Source: Ursus arctos (taxonomy: Eukaryota; Chordata; Mammalia; Carnivora; Ursidae). Taken from it: 64,000 bases of DNA. Under the pieces are notes generated by a model. That model saw nothing but the letters and a program-made list of their open reading frames with translations. It did no database searches and was not told the DNA's origin. A program made the translations under genes and the position numbers. This document shows, in pieces, positions 38,702 through 49,546 of this stretch; position 1 is the first letter of the stretch; each line of letters starts with the position of its first letter. The stretch spans positions 42,948,177 to 43,012,176 of the forward strand of contig NW_026622863.1 of assembly GCF_023065955.2 (NCBI RefSeq). The letters run 5' to 3'.

Positions 38702-40200
38702 AAGCCTTGCACCTAAAAGACAAGACCCCAAAAGTTTTGAAAGCCAACCAGGCTTTTGTCCATGAGACTCATGAGGCTATAACAAACAGGAACAGATCTT
38801 TGAGGTACTATTTACCCTCATGAAGCCCAGCACAAAGGCAGATGACTGAAATGCATCCATTCTTTCTGTGAAAGAAAACTATTTGCTTATTTTAAAGCTT
38901 TAGCCTGTGGGGCAGGTATTTTACCCACATTTAGGGGCCTACATTATTCTCCAAATGTCAGTGAGCCCCCTTGCTCAACTAGACCTCAACAGTTATTTCT
39001 TTGGTACTTTCTTGTGGCATTGACAATGGCTGGAACATTCCCACCACCAGGCCAGAAAAACTCTGACAGCAACTGGAATGTCTAGAAGACCACACCTCAC
39101 ATGTCTCCCTCCCTGCCCAAGATCACTTACCAACCGCCACCCATGATCACGATCTGTTCTCTTGCACATACCCTCCCAACCTCTCCTTATAAAAATCAAT
39201 CTTGCAGGCAGAGAGGTTGGTTGCTAAGGCCTGAGCCTGCCACCTCCCCCAGCTGCTGGCACCCAAAGTAAATTTCTCCCTTTCTCTTTTCCAAACCCTC
39301 ATCTCTTGAGTTATTGGCTTCTCTTGCAATGGCTTCATCCAAGTTTGTTCAGCAACACGTCAGCAAACCCAGCCAGGAACTATGCTTTCGATTTGTCCAT
39401 CCCCTTCGGGATTCCCCAGGATGGAGCAGTTGGCCACAGCAGTGCACCAAGACTTAACCACTCATTTCCTGAGTTAGTGGCTGTGATAGATCATTCAGGA
39501 ACACAAAGACTATGGAGGCCAGCAGGTACCATCTTCATGCTGTTCCCTCTGCCTTGATCAGGGTCTCTCCAATCTCCTGGAAAGGAGCTTGGGCACACCT
39601 TTAGAGTCCCAGTTTTTGCGGGTACCACCAGGGAACACCAGGGCTCTGCTGGCCAGTAAGCCTTACACCCAGGGATCCAACAGAACTGTAACAAATAGAG
39701 AAAGAGATCTTAGGGAGCTATCCCCCACCCGGGGGCACATCCAGATAGGCAGCAGACTACACCTTCCAGTCTTTCTGTGAAAGGGGCCTAACAGCTTATC
39801 TTCATAGCTGTAGCCTAAAGGCCAGACTCCTAATTAAATACACATCTGGGGGCCAGTCCTCTCCAGAGATCAGGAAGGCTGGTGGGTGCCAGGTCCATGC
39901 TCTCCCACTGCTCCACCCCAGGTCAGCAGTGTTAACAAGAAAGAAGCTTGTGAACATATCTGGCACCCTGGCTTTTGGGGCTGCTGTCCTCGAGCACCTG
40001 GCTCTGGTGGCCTGTAGCGCTTGTGTTCAAGGGTTCAATAGTACAGTAGCAAACAAGAAGGAGCAGACAGAAATACCTATCTCCCAGTCTTCCTCTGAAA
40101 GAGGAACATTTGCATACTTTAAAAGCTGCTGCCTGAAGGTCTGGCTTCCAATCAGCCTGAATTGCTGACTGAAATCTTCCACTTTGGATCACTGACAAAT
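38702..40200 (+). repeat. Three copies of a repeat of about 320 bp, first copy interrupted
   Basis: Marker phrases recur in order: an AACAAACAGGAACAGATCTT type segment, then ATTCTTTCTGTGAAAG (38858), AGTCTTTCTGTGAAAG (39767) and AGTCTTCCTCTGAAAG (40087), then a TAGCCTGTGG / TAGCCTAAAGGCC / TGCCTGAAGGTC segment. Copies 2 and 3 are about 320 bp apart. Copies 1 and 2 are separated by a further 550-600 bp, explained by the insertion at about 38943-39490. I do not know the family. An old L1 5' UTR array is one possibility. Confidence 0.55.
38943..39490 (+). mobile_element. Possible solitary LTR inside the first copy of the 320-bp unit
   Basis: Sequence foreign to the 320-bp unit, with a TATAAAAA box near 39188 and an AGTAAA-type signal about 80 bp further on, followed by a CT-rich run. 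This order resembles a retroviral LTR. The ends and target-site duplication are not resolved and no internal viral genes are present. Confidence 0.35.
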
Positions 40201-40330
40201 GTTGGCACAGCCTTGACTACTGGGAGTGGAACTGGTCACTAAAGAGTTAACAGGGCAAAGGAACACAGCTATATCTCTTTTACCCAAATCTGCTTGTTCT
40301 CAGCATCCTGTCTCCCACCATGTTTCTATG

Positions 40331-41095
40331 AGATACCACCTTACGCCAGTTAGAATGGCAAAAACTGACAAGGCAGGAAACAACAAATGTTGGAGAGGAT
40401 GTGGAGAAAGGGGATCCCTCCTATATTGTTGGTGGGAATGCAAGTTGGTACAGCCACTTTGGAAAACAGTGTGGAGGTCCCTGAAAAAGTTAAAAATTGA
40501 GCTACCCTATGATCCATCCATTGCACTACTGGGTATTTACCCCAAAGATACAGACGTAGTGAAGAGAAGGGCCATTTGCACCCCAATGTTCATAGCAGCA
40601 ATGTCCACAATAACTAAATTGTGGAAGGAGCCGAGATGCCCTTCAACAGATGACTGGATTAAGAAGTTGTGGTCCATATATACAATGGAATATTACTCAG
40701 CCATCAAAAAGAACGATTTCTCAACATTTGCTGCAACAGGGATGGCACTGGAGGAGATAATGCTAAGTGAAATAAGTCAAGCAGAGAAAGACAATTATCA
40801 TGGTTTCACTCATTTATGGAACATAAGAAGTAGGAAGATCGGTAGGAGAAGAAGGGGAAGAAGAAAGGGGGGATAAACAGAAGGGGGAATGAAGCATGAG
40901 AGACTATGGACTCTGGGAAACAAACTGAGGGCTTCAGAGGGGAGGGAGGTGGGGGAATGGGATAGGCTGATGATGGGTAGTAAGGAGGGCACGTATTGCG
41001 TGGTGCACTGGGTGTTACACACAACTAATGAATCATGGAACTTTACATCAAAAACCACGGATGTACTGTATGGTGACTAACATAATAAAAAATAT
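40331..41095 (+). mobile_element. L1-E: 5'-truncated young L1
   Basis: Starts at GAGATACCACCTTACGCCAG near the ORF2 C-terminus and runs to TAACATAATAAAAAATATTA. The ORF2 tail is open across the junction to about 40876, but the upstream codons belong to flanking DNA. The usual GATGATGGGTAGTAAGGAGG 3' UTR motif is present. Confidence 0.92.
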
Positions 41096-41935
41096 TATTT
41101 TTTGTGGTGGCATTAAAGATTTTTTATAATAATTTTTTAATTATATTATGTTATGTATGTATAGATCATCCAGACAGAAAATCAATAAGGAAACATGGGT
41201 CTTAAACAAAATGTTACACCAGAACTTGTGATACACCAGAGATAAAGCAGATGGCATGGTGCAATATGCCATTGTAGGTACTTCATAAGTGTGAATTCCT
41301 CTGACCTTTCCCCCACAAAAATCACCAACTAAAAAATAACATCTATGTGCAGATATTTTACAGTATATTTTAAAATACTTTTTACTATAAATACTATTTA
41401 AATACAATTTAATTTCTAGAGTATTCTAGTTTGTTACTGTGAACATTATCCAATATTTTTCCTAATGACATTTTTTAATTTTTCTGTGATTTATTTCAAA
41501 AAATAGGGAAAAATTTAATTGTCGACCTATGTCAAGAGAATGAGAAAAGCATGCATGCACATAATCGTCACCGATATTTAATGACTCTTCATATTTAATG
41601 AGACCATATTTGATTTATGTATATTGCTGAACTACTTTAAATTAGATATGATGACATTTCAGATCTAAATAGTTCAGGTTACATCTCTAATGAACGGCAC
41701 CTAACAAAATGGCACCACACCTAACAAAATTAAAAGTAAGTCCTTAACATCATCCAATACCCAGGCTATGTTCAACTGTAATTGTGAACAATTAAATATG
41801 ATTTATGGCTGTACCAAGTTCTATGTTATATACAAACCATAAATTACGTAGCTATGCATTCACTTAGAGATACCAATTTAGGGCAAGATTATTGCAAAAA
41901 CCCTTGCCAGTTCTTACATCACACTTTGGGGTTTT
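41096..41935. other. AT-rich sequence with a short old L1 endonuclease fragment
   Basis: 41157-41240 resembles L1 ORF2 in sense (AGATCATCCAGACAGAAAAT). The remainder is AT-rich and unassigned. Confidence 0.45.
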
Positions 41936-42575
41936 TTATGGACTGAGTGTTTTTGTCTTTCCAAAATTCACATGTTGAAATTTAACAGCCAATACGATAG
42001 TATTTGGAGGTGGGGCCTTTGGGAGGCAATTAGGCCATAAGGGTAAAGCCCTCATGAATGTGACTGGTACTTTCATAAAAAAAGAATTCTACCACCTGCA
42101 GTTGGGTCCCTTTTAGCAAGTTATCTTGAGGCAACAAAAGATATATACAATAAAGTTATTAAGTGGAAAACCAGAACCCAAATAAGTCAATCCTAAAAGT
42201 TAACACAGTTCAATGTTTTACAATGGATGATAATTATACCACAGGTAGTATGTGAGATGATTTTAAGCATGATGTGTATAATAACTTTTTATTTTAATAG
42301 CTTAATATTTATTTTAATGTGAATTAAAAATATAGCTAGCACATGAAAAAAGAAAAAAAAAAAAAGACAACGAAGGAACCGGAGCACTCTTGCGCCATGT
42401 GAGGATACAAGAAGTTGCCAGTCTGCAGCCTAGAAGAGGGTCCTTACCAGAACCCAACCATGCTAGCACCCTGGATCTGGCTTCCAGATTTCAGAACTGT
42501 ATGAAATAAATGTTTGTTGTGTAAGTCACCCAGTTTACGGTATTTTGTTGTAGCAGCCTGAGCTAAGACAGGGGT
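41936..42575 (+). mobile_element. MLT1-like (ERVL-MaLR) LTR, interrupted
   Basis: Left part TATGGACTGAGTGTTTTTGT, AATTCACATGTTGAAATTTA, GGTGGGGCCTTTGGGAGGCA and CCCTCATGAATGTGACTGG. Right part GCCATGTGAGGATACAAGAA, CCAGATTTCAGAACTG and GTATTTTGTTGTAGCAGCC. This is the standard order of a MaLR-type LTR. A polyadenylated insertion (42086-42358) splits it. No viral genes remain. Confidence 0.85.
42086..42358 (+). pseudogene. Polyadenylated transcript copy inserted in the MLT1-like LTR
   Basis: About 270 bp of sequence foreign to the LTR, with an ATTAAA signal at 42323-42328 and an A-rich tail starting about 17 bp later. An A-rich duplication close to AAAAAAAGA lies on both sides (42077-42085 and about 42359-42367). 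These are hallmarks of L1-driven retrotransposition of an mRNA 3' end. The source transcript is not recognised and no coding frame is present. Confidence 0.6.
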
Positions 42576-43599
42576 TATATGTCTCTAAGCCGAATTTCAG
42601 ACCTGATCCCTAGAAAAATATAGCTAGGCTCCAATATGCAACACTGTACGTACAACTCACTGTGCATACATTGAGAGTTCATGGACCTCCAGGAACTTGT
42701 CCAGGAAGTCCCCAAACTTCAGGTTAAGGAGATCAGCTCCTTACTTGCAACTTGTAACTGTCCATTGGGCCACACCTTGATGAACAGAGAGCTGGGAAGG
42801 CTAACCTAAAGTTGTACATAGGTCTTCATTACCCAAACTGCTTCAACTTTAAACCAGACCCTTCAACAATGAAACTTGTGCTTCATCTCCCATCAATTCC
42901 CTGTCCGAGCTCCTACCCTGTTGACCCATATCTCTGTGCTAAAGGCACCAATCACAAACCTTTTAAATTCCTCCTAAAGCAGGTGCCCCCTATCAGGTAT
43001 CAGGACTATCTCCCCTCTGGCCTCAAAAACCGCTATGTATAATGTAGGCAATATTATTGTATTTCATCAAGTTGAATATTCCAATGGTTGAAAAAAGATA
43101 TCCCAATTTCAGAAATGTTCAAATCAAAGAGAATGTGTAAGCCTTAGAGCCTGACAGATTGATAAAATGGTTGGTAAACAGCTCCTACACCAAACACCCT
43201 CCAAACTGAACTATTCAAATCCCTTTTCCCAGAACCCTCAATCTTGAAACTAAGGGTTAATATCAGATCTAGCAGGTGGCTTCCAAGGCCTTGCTCCATC
43301 CCTGACCTGTGTCTTTCCGGCTGGCCAATGCCTATGCCTCATAGGCTGGTAAATACTGACAGATGACACCACAGGTCGCAGTGCTTTCTAATTCCCTCCA
43401 GGGCATGTATTTCTGCACCATCAGAGCTGTGCTGAGCACTGAGTTCCCTGGATGTGTGGAGTAATTTCCTGAGTAAGAGTGGGAAGTGGGCTATTTGAGA
43501 ACATTTCTTTAGCACTCTGCCCCCTATTCAGTTCTCAAAATAGGAAGAACTGAAGACCAATTGCCCAGAGATCCTGTTAGGATAGCAAACTTTAGACAA
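42576..43599. other. Unassigned single-copy-looking sequence
   Basis: GC is moderate and no recognised repeat dominates. The open frame at 42812-43042 (76 codons) is proline-rich by composition only. Nothing identifies a gene. Confidence 0.4.
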
Positions 43600-43625
43600 A
43601 ATATTGAGCGTAAGTCATGAAAAAC

Positions 43626-43634
43626 AAGATGGCG
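43626..43634 (+). promoter_or_regulatory. YY1-type motif
   Basis: AAGATGGCG matches the YY1 core seen just downstream of many TATA-less promoters. It lies about 400 bp upstream of the CpG-rich block. Confidence 0.4.
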
Positions 43635-43989
43635 TCTGAGGAAAGAAGGAAGATAGCAATTTATCTGGGCCATGACTTTAAGGCTTAAGTGGTGCGAACT
43701 CCTTCCCTCAGGCTCCTCCAGTGAGAAGTACAGAGTTTTACAGGTCTGGAGGAAGAAAAAGGAGACAGAAGACTTGCAGCTCCCAAACACATATGATTTG
43801 AAACTCATTCTTGCTTCCTTCTCTGGCTCATGATACACAAGAAGATTCTTCAGCCCCCCAAAAAAAACCCAAAAGGCTGGGGTTGAGTCCCTCAAACACC
43901 AAAAAGATCTGACATCCCTGGTCAAAACGGCTGCATTTTTCCACAGAACTTGCCTTAGGCTCTAGGAGACTGAGTTCACAACTTTCTCT

Positions 43990-44380
43990 CCTGAACAGGT
44001 GGTGCCCCACCGCGCCCCGGTAAAGAGGCAGCGCAGAACATCGTCTCGCGAATCCGACAGAAACACTTATCAGCCGCCCACCCCTCCCACCCTAAGAAAG
44101 GCCAGGCACTGACGCTGCCACGTGCGTCACAAGACCCAATTGGGCCCCGGTGGGCTCTGGGAAACGTAGTTGAGGGGGAAGGCTGGAACCGATCTGGCGT
44201 GAAGGACTCTGCGGCTCCTAGTTCAGGAGGGAGAAGCAGGTGCACCGCGTGATCTAACCCGCGCAGGTGGCGGGCAGAGTAAGCCCCAGGGCCAAATCCC
44301 CTCCGCTTCCGGATCCAGCCCGCTGAGCTAGGGCTGGGGCCTCAAGCGGTGTTTTTGCACAGGAGAAGCGGTACTGGCGC
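43990..44380. promoter_or_regulatory. CpG island, probable promoter of an unrecognised transcript
   Basis: About 29 CpGs occur in some 370 bp, a density far above the rest of the window apart from L1 5' UTRs. Within it are CACGTG (44119-44124), TGCGTCA (44123-44129) and an ACTACGTTTCCCAGAGCCC match on the minus strand (44152-44171), which resembles the ZNF143 site of zinc-finger cluster promoters. A possible donor CAGA|GTAAGC lies at 44279 on the plus strand. The transcript's direction and product cannot be read here. Confidence 0.6.
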
Positions 44381-44407
44381 GGGGGGGGGGGGGGGGGGGG
44401 GGGGGGG
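44381..44407 (+). repeat. 27-nt poly-G run
   Basis: An unbroken run of 27 G's follows GGTACTGGCGC at the edge of the CpG island. It could form G-quadruplex structure. Its length is also prone to sequencing and assembly error. Confidence 0.85.
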
Positions 44408-44472
44408 TAGGGAGTGGATGAAGGGCGCTGAAATCAGAAGTGGAAAGGAACAAGCTTCGAAGGGTGGAAGAG

Positions 44473-44681
44473 AAAAAAGGGATAAAGAAGGGGGGGTAAT
44501 CAGAAGGGGGAATGAAGCATGAGAGACTATGGACTCTGAGAAACAGGGCTTTAGAGGGGAGGGGGTGGGGGAATGGGATAGGCTGGTGATGAGTAGTAAG
44601 GAGGGCACGTATTGCGTGGTGTTCTGGGTGTTATAGGCAACTGATGAATCATTGAACTTTATATCAAAAAAAAAAAAAAGG
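44473..44681 (+). mobile_element. L1 3' UTR fragment with target-site duplication
   Basis: About 200 bp of young-L1 3' UTR (GAATGAAGCATGAGAGACTA, GTAGTAAGGAGGGCACGTAT) ends in poly-A. The perfect duplication GGTGGAAGAG lies at 44463-44472 and 44682-44691. It is a severely 5'-truncated insertion. Confidence 0.93.
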
Positions 44682-44691
44682 GGTGGAAGAG

Positions 44692-45699
44692 GAACAGTTC
44701 TATGGACCCCTCCCCACCAGCACAGCCTGGAGGTGCTGTTGTCTGGAAGCCCAGGGGCGGGGGGCTCTTCTGGGAGAGAAGCTCTTTAGTGATGCTCGTC
44801 CAAAGGTACCGGTGAGCCAAGGACCCTGCAGTTCACGTTAATTTTGGCAGCCCTTTGCCTTATAACCTAGCTCAGAGACATGGAGATAATCTTTGGGAGG
44901 CTTGGTTTTCCTGGCATCACTGTTCATCTCAGACCAGGCAGAGCAGGATAAAGATTTGTGAGCGCCGCAGAAACAGCAATGAAGTGTCTGTCTTGGAGGA
45001 GGCAAAACTCCTGTCTCCCAGCTAGAGGAGGAAACACACTATGCCAGGGCAACCCATGATGCAGGTACAGTTTTTCATGGGTGCTGGGCTCCTGGGGGGT
45101 TGTGGGAGGGAGCATCTTGGGGACTTCCAGCACAAAGGCTCACTAAGCTTTACCCCAGGTGCCACCCAAAGCAAGCCAATGGCTTCCTATGGCCAATACC
45201 CACCATACGCCCAATTTTCCTGCAAGAATTGGGGGTATCCAATCTATATCTTGAGTCCAGAATAAGCTACATACTGGGATGGGTAGGAGGGAAAGGATTT
45301 CCCCCTTGATGACACTGAGGAGGAGGGGCTAGCAAAAGGGACAAAGAAATGGTCCAAGTCATGGTGATTTCCAACCTTCATCATGGCACAAACAGAAAAT
45401 GGTAATATTTGTATGGCACACTGGGGTTGTATAAGGTAGGATGTAGATTAAGCTTATATAATAAAGACCCCAAAACACAGTGATCTAAATATCATATATT
45501 TATTTCTCCCTCATATGAGAGTCTAGGTAGGAACAGTACAAGATTGGTGGGATAGTTCTGCTTTCCTGAACAAGTAATTTTCATCTTTGGGGCAAAAGAG
45601 GATGTTAAAATTCTCATTATCTCCCAGCCGGTAGGTCAGAGAAAGCAGGCACAGAAATGATAATCATCCCTATTGCTTACATCTCATTGGTCAAGTAAA
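44692..45699. other. Unassigned, relatively GC-rich sequence next to the CpG island
   Basis: No recognised repeat, except that 45480-45700 has weak resemblance to an old interspersed element. Short frames such as 45041-45265 and 44924-45133 have no domain or splice support. If the CpG island is a promoter, an exon could lie here. Confidence 0.35.
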
Positions 45700-46925
45700 T
45701 TGGACTTGACAAAAATTAATAACTTCTGTGTATTAAAGGACATTATTAAGAATATGAAAAGATAGCCTACAGAATGATAGAAAAATCTTTGCAAATTTTA
45801 TATACAATAGGGTCTAGTACCCAATATGTATATAAAGAACTCCTGGGGCGCCTGGGTGGCACAGCGGTTAAGTGCCTGCCTTCGGCTCAGGGCGTGATCC
45901 CGGCGTTCTGGGATCGAGCCCCACATCAGGCTCTTCCGCTATGAGCCTGCTTCTTCCTCTCCCACTCCCCCTGCCTGTGTTCCCTCTCTCGCTGGCTGTC
46001 TCTATCTCTGTCGAATAAATAAATAAAATCTTTAAAAAAAATAAAAAATAAAGAACTCGTTAAGACTCAACAAAAAGATAAACAGCCCAGTTAAAATTTG
46101 GGCAAGGGCTTGAATAGATATTTCTCCAGAAAAGATATACAAATGGCCAACAAATATAGGAAAAGATATTTAACATCATTAGTCATTAGTGAAATGCAAA
46201 TCAAAACCACGTAAGGTACCACTTCACATCCATTTGGATGGCTTAATTTAAAAAAGGAAAGTAAGTATTAGTGAGGGTGTGGAGAAGCTGGAAACTTGTA
46301 CAGTGCTGCTGGGAACCTAAAATGCTTCAGCCACTGTAGGAAACAGTTGGCAGTTCCTCAAAAAGTTAAGTACAAAATAACCATATAACTCAATAATTCT
46401 CCTAGGCATATGCCCCAAAGAACTGAAAAGAAGTACATGTACATGCTTGTTCACAGCATCACTATTCACAATGGCCTAAAGGCGTAACTATGCCGAATCT
46501 CCACCAACATATTAACAGATGAACAAAACGTGGTATTTACATACAGTGGAATATTATTCAACTGCAAAAAGGATTGAAGTCTAGCTAAGGCTTACATGAA
46601 TGAACCTGATAACCATTATGCTAAAGAAACCAGATACAAAAGGTCATTTATTGTATGGTTCCATCTATATGGAATATCCAAAATAGATAGATCAATTGAG
46701 GTAGGATGCAGTTCAGGGGTTGACGGGTTATGAGGGGAGAGAGAATGAGAAGAAACTGCTGAATAGGTAAGGAATTTTACTTTGGAATGATGGAAATGTT
46801 TTGGACCTAGAGAGAAATGGTGGTTGCACAACATTGTGAATGTACTAAATGCTGCCAAGTGTTCACTTAAAAATGGCGAACTTCATATTATGTGAATTTC
46901 ACCTCAATAAATTATTCTTAAAATG
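45700..46925 (+). mobile_element. Old L1 3' portion, sense
   Basis: Diverged ORF2 C-terminal text (ATTTCTCCAGAAAAGATATAC, AAATGCAAATCAAAACCACG, GTGGAATATTATTCAACTGC) and a 3' UTR ending TCACCTCAATAAATTATTCT. Interrupted by a SINE at 45844-46047. Confidence 0.75.
45844..46047 (+). repeat. Young carnivore SINE
   Basis: Full length with GGGGCGCCTGGGTGGCACAG start. Flanked by ATAAAGAACTC on both sides (about 45833-45843 and 46050-46060). Confidence 0.95.
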
Positions 46926-46997
46926 TGAATGGTCTAAACATCCCAATTAAACAGCAGAGATTTTCAGACTGAGTTTTAAAAACAATTTTTAAAAACC

Positions 46998-47145
46998 AAT
47001 ATATGCTGCCTATGGGTAGTAAGGAGGGCACGTATTGCATGTGCACTGGGTGTTATACTCAAGTAATGAATCATGGAACTTTACTTCAAAAACCAGGGAT
47101 GTCCTGTATGGAGACTAACATAATAAAAAAATATATTATTAAAAA
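46998..47145 (+). mobile_element. Short L1 3' end
   Basis: Starts in the 3' UTR at GGGTAGTAAGGAGGGCACGT and ends AACATAATAAAAAAATATAT plus A-rich tail. About 150 bp remain. Confidence 0.9.
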
Positions 47146-47159
47146 GAAAAAAAAAGGAA

Positions 47160-47494
47160 AGAATGCAGCGGGTTGTGGCTACACCATAAAGCTGAGGCGA
47201 GGAGATCCTTTGGGTCGCTCAGGGAGAGATTGCTGCCTGTCCTAGAGGGCATTTGGAAGTGTGTATTTAGCCCCACCCAAGACAAAGCAGCAGGATCAGA
47301 GGGGGCGCCCAGAGGGCAGGAAACCTCTTCACGTTCCAGTGTCAGCCACAGTAGGCTCAGAATTCTGTGTGCTCACCCATTGGCCACTGCTCTGGGGTGA
47401 ACTGAGCAGAGCGCAGAGACTGGGGAAGATTGCAGATAACCTGGCCACCCCTTCTTGCTGTGAACCACAATAGGCTTAAACCTTTGCGCACAAA
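47160..47494. other. Unassigned GC-richer sequence left of the tandem repeat
   Basis: Contains CACAGTAGGCTCAGAATTCT and CACAATAGGCTTAAACCTTT, which look like two weak copies of one motif about 120 bp apart. The tandem repeat may therefore extend leftward in decayed form. Confidence 0.35.
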
Positions 47495-48215
47495 GATGTG
47501 ATTTGAAAGAGGCTCTCTGCAGTGCTGTTTCAGTGGCTTAGGCATAAGGCACATTCCCTGTGCTACCACACGTAATACAGTTGATAAGGCTGCTATCTTC
47601 ACGATAGATGTTCGTTGTAAGATGCTTTCCTACACAGTGATGTTTGGATGCGGGAAATAATGGCACATTCTCTATGTTTCCACAGAGGTATTGAAAAATG
47701 CTTCCATCTTCATGAATGAAGATGTTAGTTGAAAGATGCTTTTGAAAGGGTGCTCTTTCTGCTCCTTTTCTTTTCTTTTTAAATTTAAATTGATTTAGCC
47801 AAGGTATAGTACCTAGGGGGGTGTTTCATTGACTTACGTATGTGGCACTTTCCTTCTGTTTCCACACATACCTTTGAAAACCCTCCTAGCTTCACGAGAG
47901 AAGATGTTAGCTGAACGATGCTTTCTTCTACACAGTGTCTTTTCAGTGAGTCAAGTGTCTGACACGTTCCTTGTGCCTCAACCCATATATTTGAAAACGC
48001 TATTCTCTTCATGAAGGAAGATGGCATTTGCAAGATTAAGTACTTTGCACTTTCCTCTGCCCTCCACAGACACATGTGAAAATACTTCTTCCTGCACGAA
48101 CCCTCATGTCTGTTGAAAGATGCTTCCCACACAGTGTTTTTCGAAGGGGTCAAGTCTATAGCAGTTTCCTTACACTTCCACTCATACCTTTGAAAACACT
48201 TCTAACTTCCTGAGA
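47495..48215 (-). repeat. Degenerate tandem repeat, about six units of about 114 bp
   Basis: Units begin at about 47495, 47607, 47721, 47903, 48020 and 48105, marked by GATGTTAGTTGAAAGATGCT-like starts and by GGCACATTCCCTGTG-like, TCCACACATACCTTTGAAAA-like and TCTTCATGAA-like blocks. Spacings are 112, 114, 182 (with about 70 bp of foreign T-rich sequence), 117 and about 85 bp. On the minus strand, 47785-48153 is open for 122 codons across several units, and a unit of 39 codons (FSNIWVEAQGTCQTLDSLKR and its relatives) repeats in frame. Other units have stops. I know of no matching repeat family. Confidence 0.7.
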
Positions 48216-48231
48216 AACGCAGTTTAAATAG

Positions 48232-48740
48232 AAATCGTGGAAGGAGTCGAGATGCCCTTCAACAGATGATTGGATTCAGAGGATGTGGTCCATATATACA
48301 ATGGAATATTACTCAGTTATCAAAAAGAACGATTTCTCAACATTTGCTGCAACATGGACAACACTAGAGGAGATAATGCTAAGTGAAATAAGTCAAGCAG
48401 AGAAAGACAATTATCATATGATTTCTCTCATCTATGGAACATAAGAACTAGGATGATCGGTAGGAGAAGAAAGGGAAAAAGAAAGGGGGGGGTAATCAGA
48501 AGGGGGAATGAAGCATGAGAGACTATGGACTCTGAGAAACAAACTGTGGGCTTCAGAGGGGAGGGGGTGGGGGAATGGGATAGGCTGGTGATGGGTAGTA
48601 AGGAGGGCACGTATTGCATGGAGCACTGGGTGTTATACGCAACTAATAAATCATCGAACTTTACATCAAAAACCAGGGATGTACTGTATGGTGACTAACA
48701 TAATATAATAAAAAAATATTTTAAAAAAACAAACAAAAAA
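48232..48740 (+). mobile_element. 5'-truncated young L1 3' end
   Basis: Starts near CGTGGAAGGAGTCGAGATGC in the ORF2 C-terminus and includes the ORF2 end and 3' UTR with poly-A-rich tail. The target-site duplication is unclear. Confidence 0.92.
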
Positions 48741-48756
48741 TAAAAAGAAAGACACA

Positions 48757-48860
48757 GGGATGCCTGGTTGGCTCAATCGGTAAAGCACGTGACTCTTAGT
48801 CTTGGATTGTAAATTCAAACTCCATTTTGGGTGTAGAGCTTACTTGAAAAAAGAAACAAG
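48757..48860 (+). repeat. Short old carnivore SINE
   Basis: About 100 bp of SINE head and body (GATGCCTGGTTGGCTCAATC, GGTGTAGAGCTTACTTGAAA), flanked by imperfect AAGAAAGACACA and GAGAAAGACACA. Confidence 0.82.
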
Positions 48861-49437
48861 GAGAAAGACACAAATAGGTCAAAAGTAAAAAGATGGGGAA
48901 AGATATGCTATGCTAATATTAATTAAAAGAAAGCTAAAGTGGGTATATTAATATCAGACAAAATAGATTTGGGAACAAAATATTACCAGGGACAAAGAAG
49001 TTTGTTTTATAATTATAAGGGGATCAATTAAGAGTACATAACAACCAACAACAACAAGTGAATAAATAAATAAACAAGCAGAATCAGACCCATAAATACA
49101 GAGAATTGATGGTTACCAGATGGGAGGGGGGAGGAAAATGGGTGAAGAGGAGTAGAAGATACAGGCTTCCCATACGGAATGAATAAATCACAAGAATAAA
49201 AGACACAGCTTAAGGAATATAGTCAATGACATTGTAATGTATGAGACAGATGGTAGCTACACTTGCGGTGAATATAGCATGATATGTTTAAACCTGTTGA
49301 ATCACTATGTTGTACACCTGAAACTAATGTAACATTTCGTGTCAACTATACCTCCTGCAAAACAAAAAAACAAAACAAAACAAAAAAACAACCATACACA
49401 TACAGAAAAAAAAAAGATTTTAAAAAAGAAGTGTGTT

Positions 49438-49546
49438 GGGGTGCCTGGCTGGCTCAGTCAGTGGAGCATGCAACTCTTGGTCTTGGGGTCATGAGTTCAA
49501 GCCCCATGTTGGGCATGGAGCTTACTTTAAAAAATAAAAAAATAAA
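49438..49546 (+). repeat. Short old carnivore SINE
   Basis: GGGGTGCCTGGCTGGCTCAG head, body GTCATGAGTTCAAGCCCCAT and an ACTTTAAAAAATAAAA tail. Imperfect AAGAAGTGTGTT and AATAAGTGTATT flank it. Confidence 0.88.

Noticed and set aside
43618..43686. Short frame starting MKNKMASEERRK with a good start context
   Set aside because: Only 23 codons long. The ATGGCG is better explained as part of the YY1-type promoter motif.
44924..45309. Overlapping small frames near the CpG island as the missing gene
   Set aside because: Frames on both strands of similar length with no domain or splice signals. This is the expected noise in GC-rich sequence.
47495..48215. CRISPR-like array
   Set aside because: Units are about 114 bp and diverged along their whole length, with no conserved short repeat alternating with unique spacers, and the genome is mammalian.
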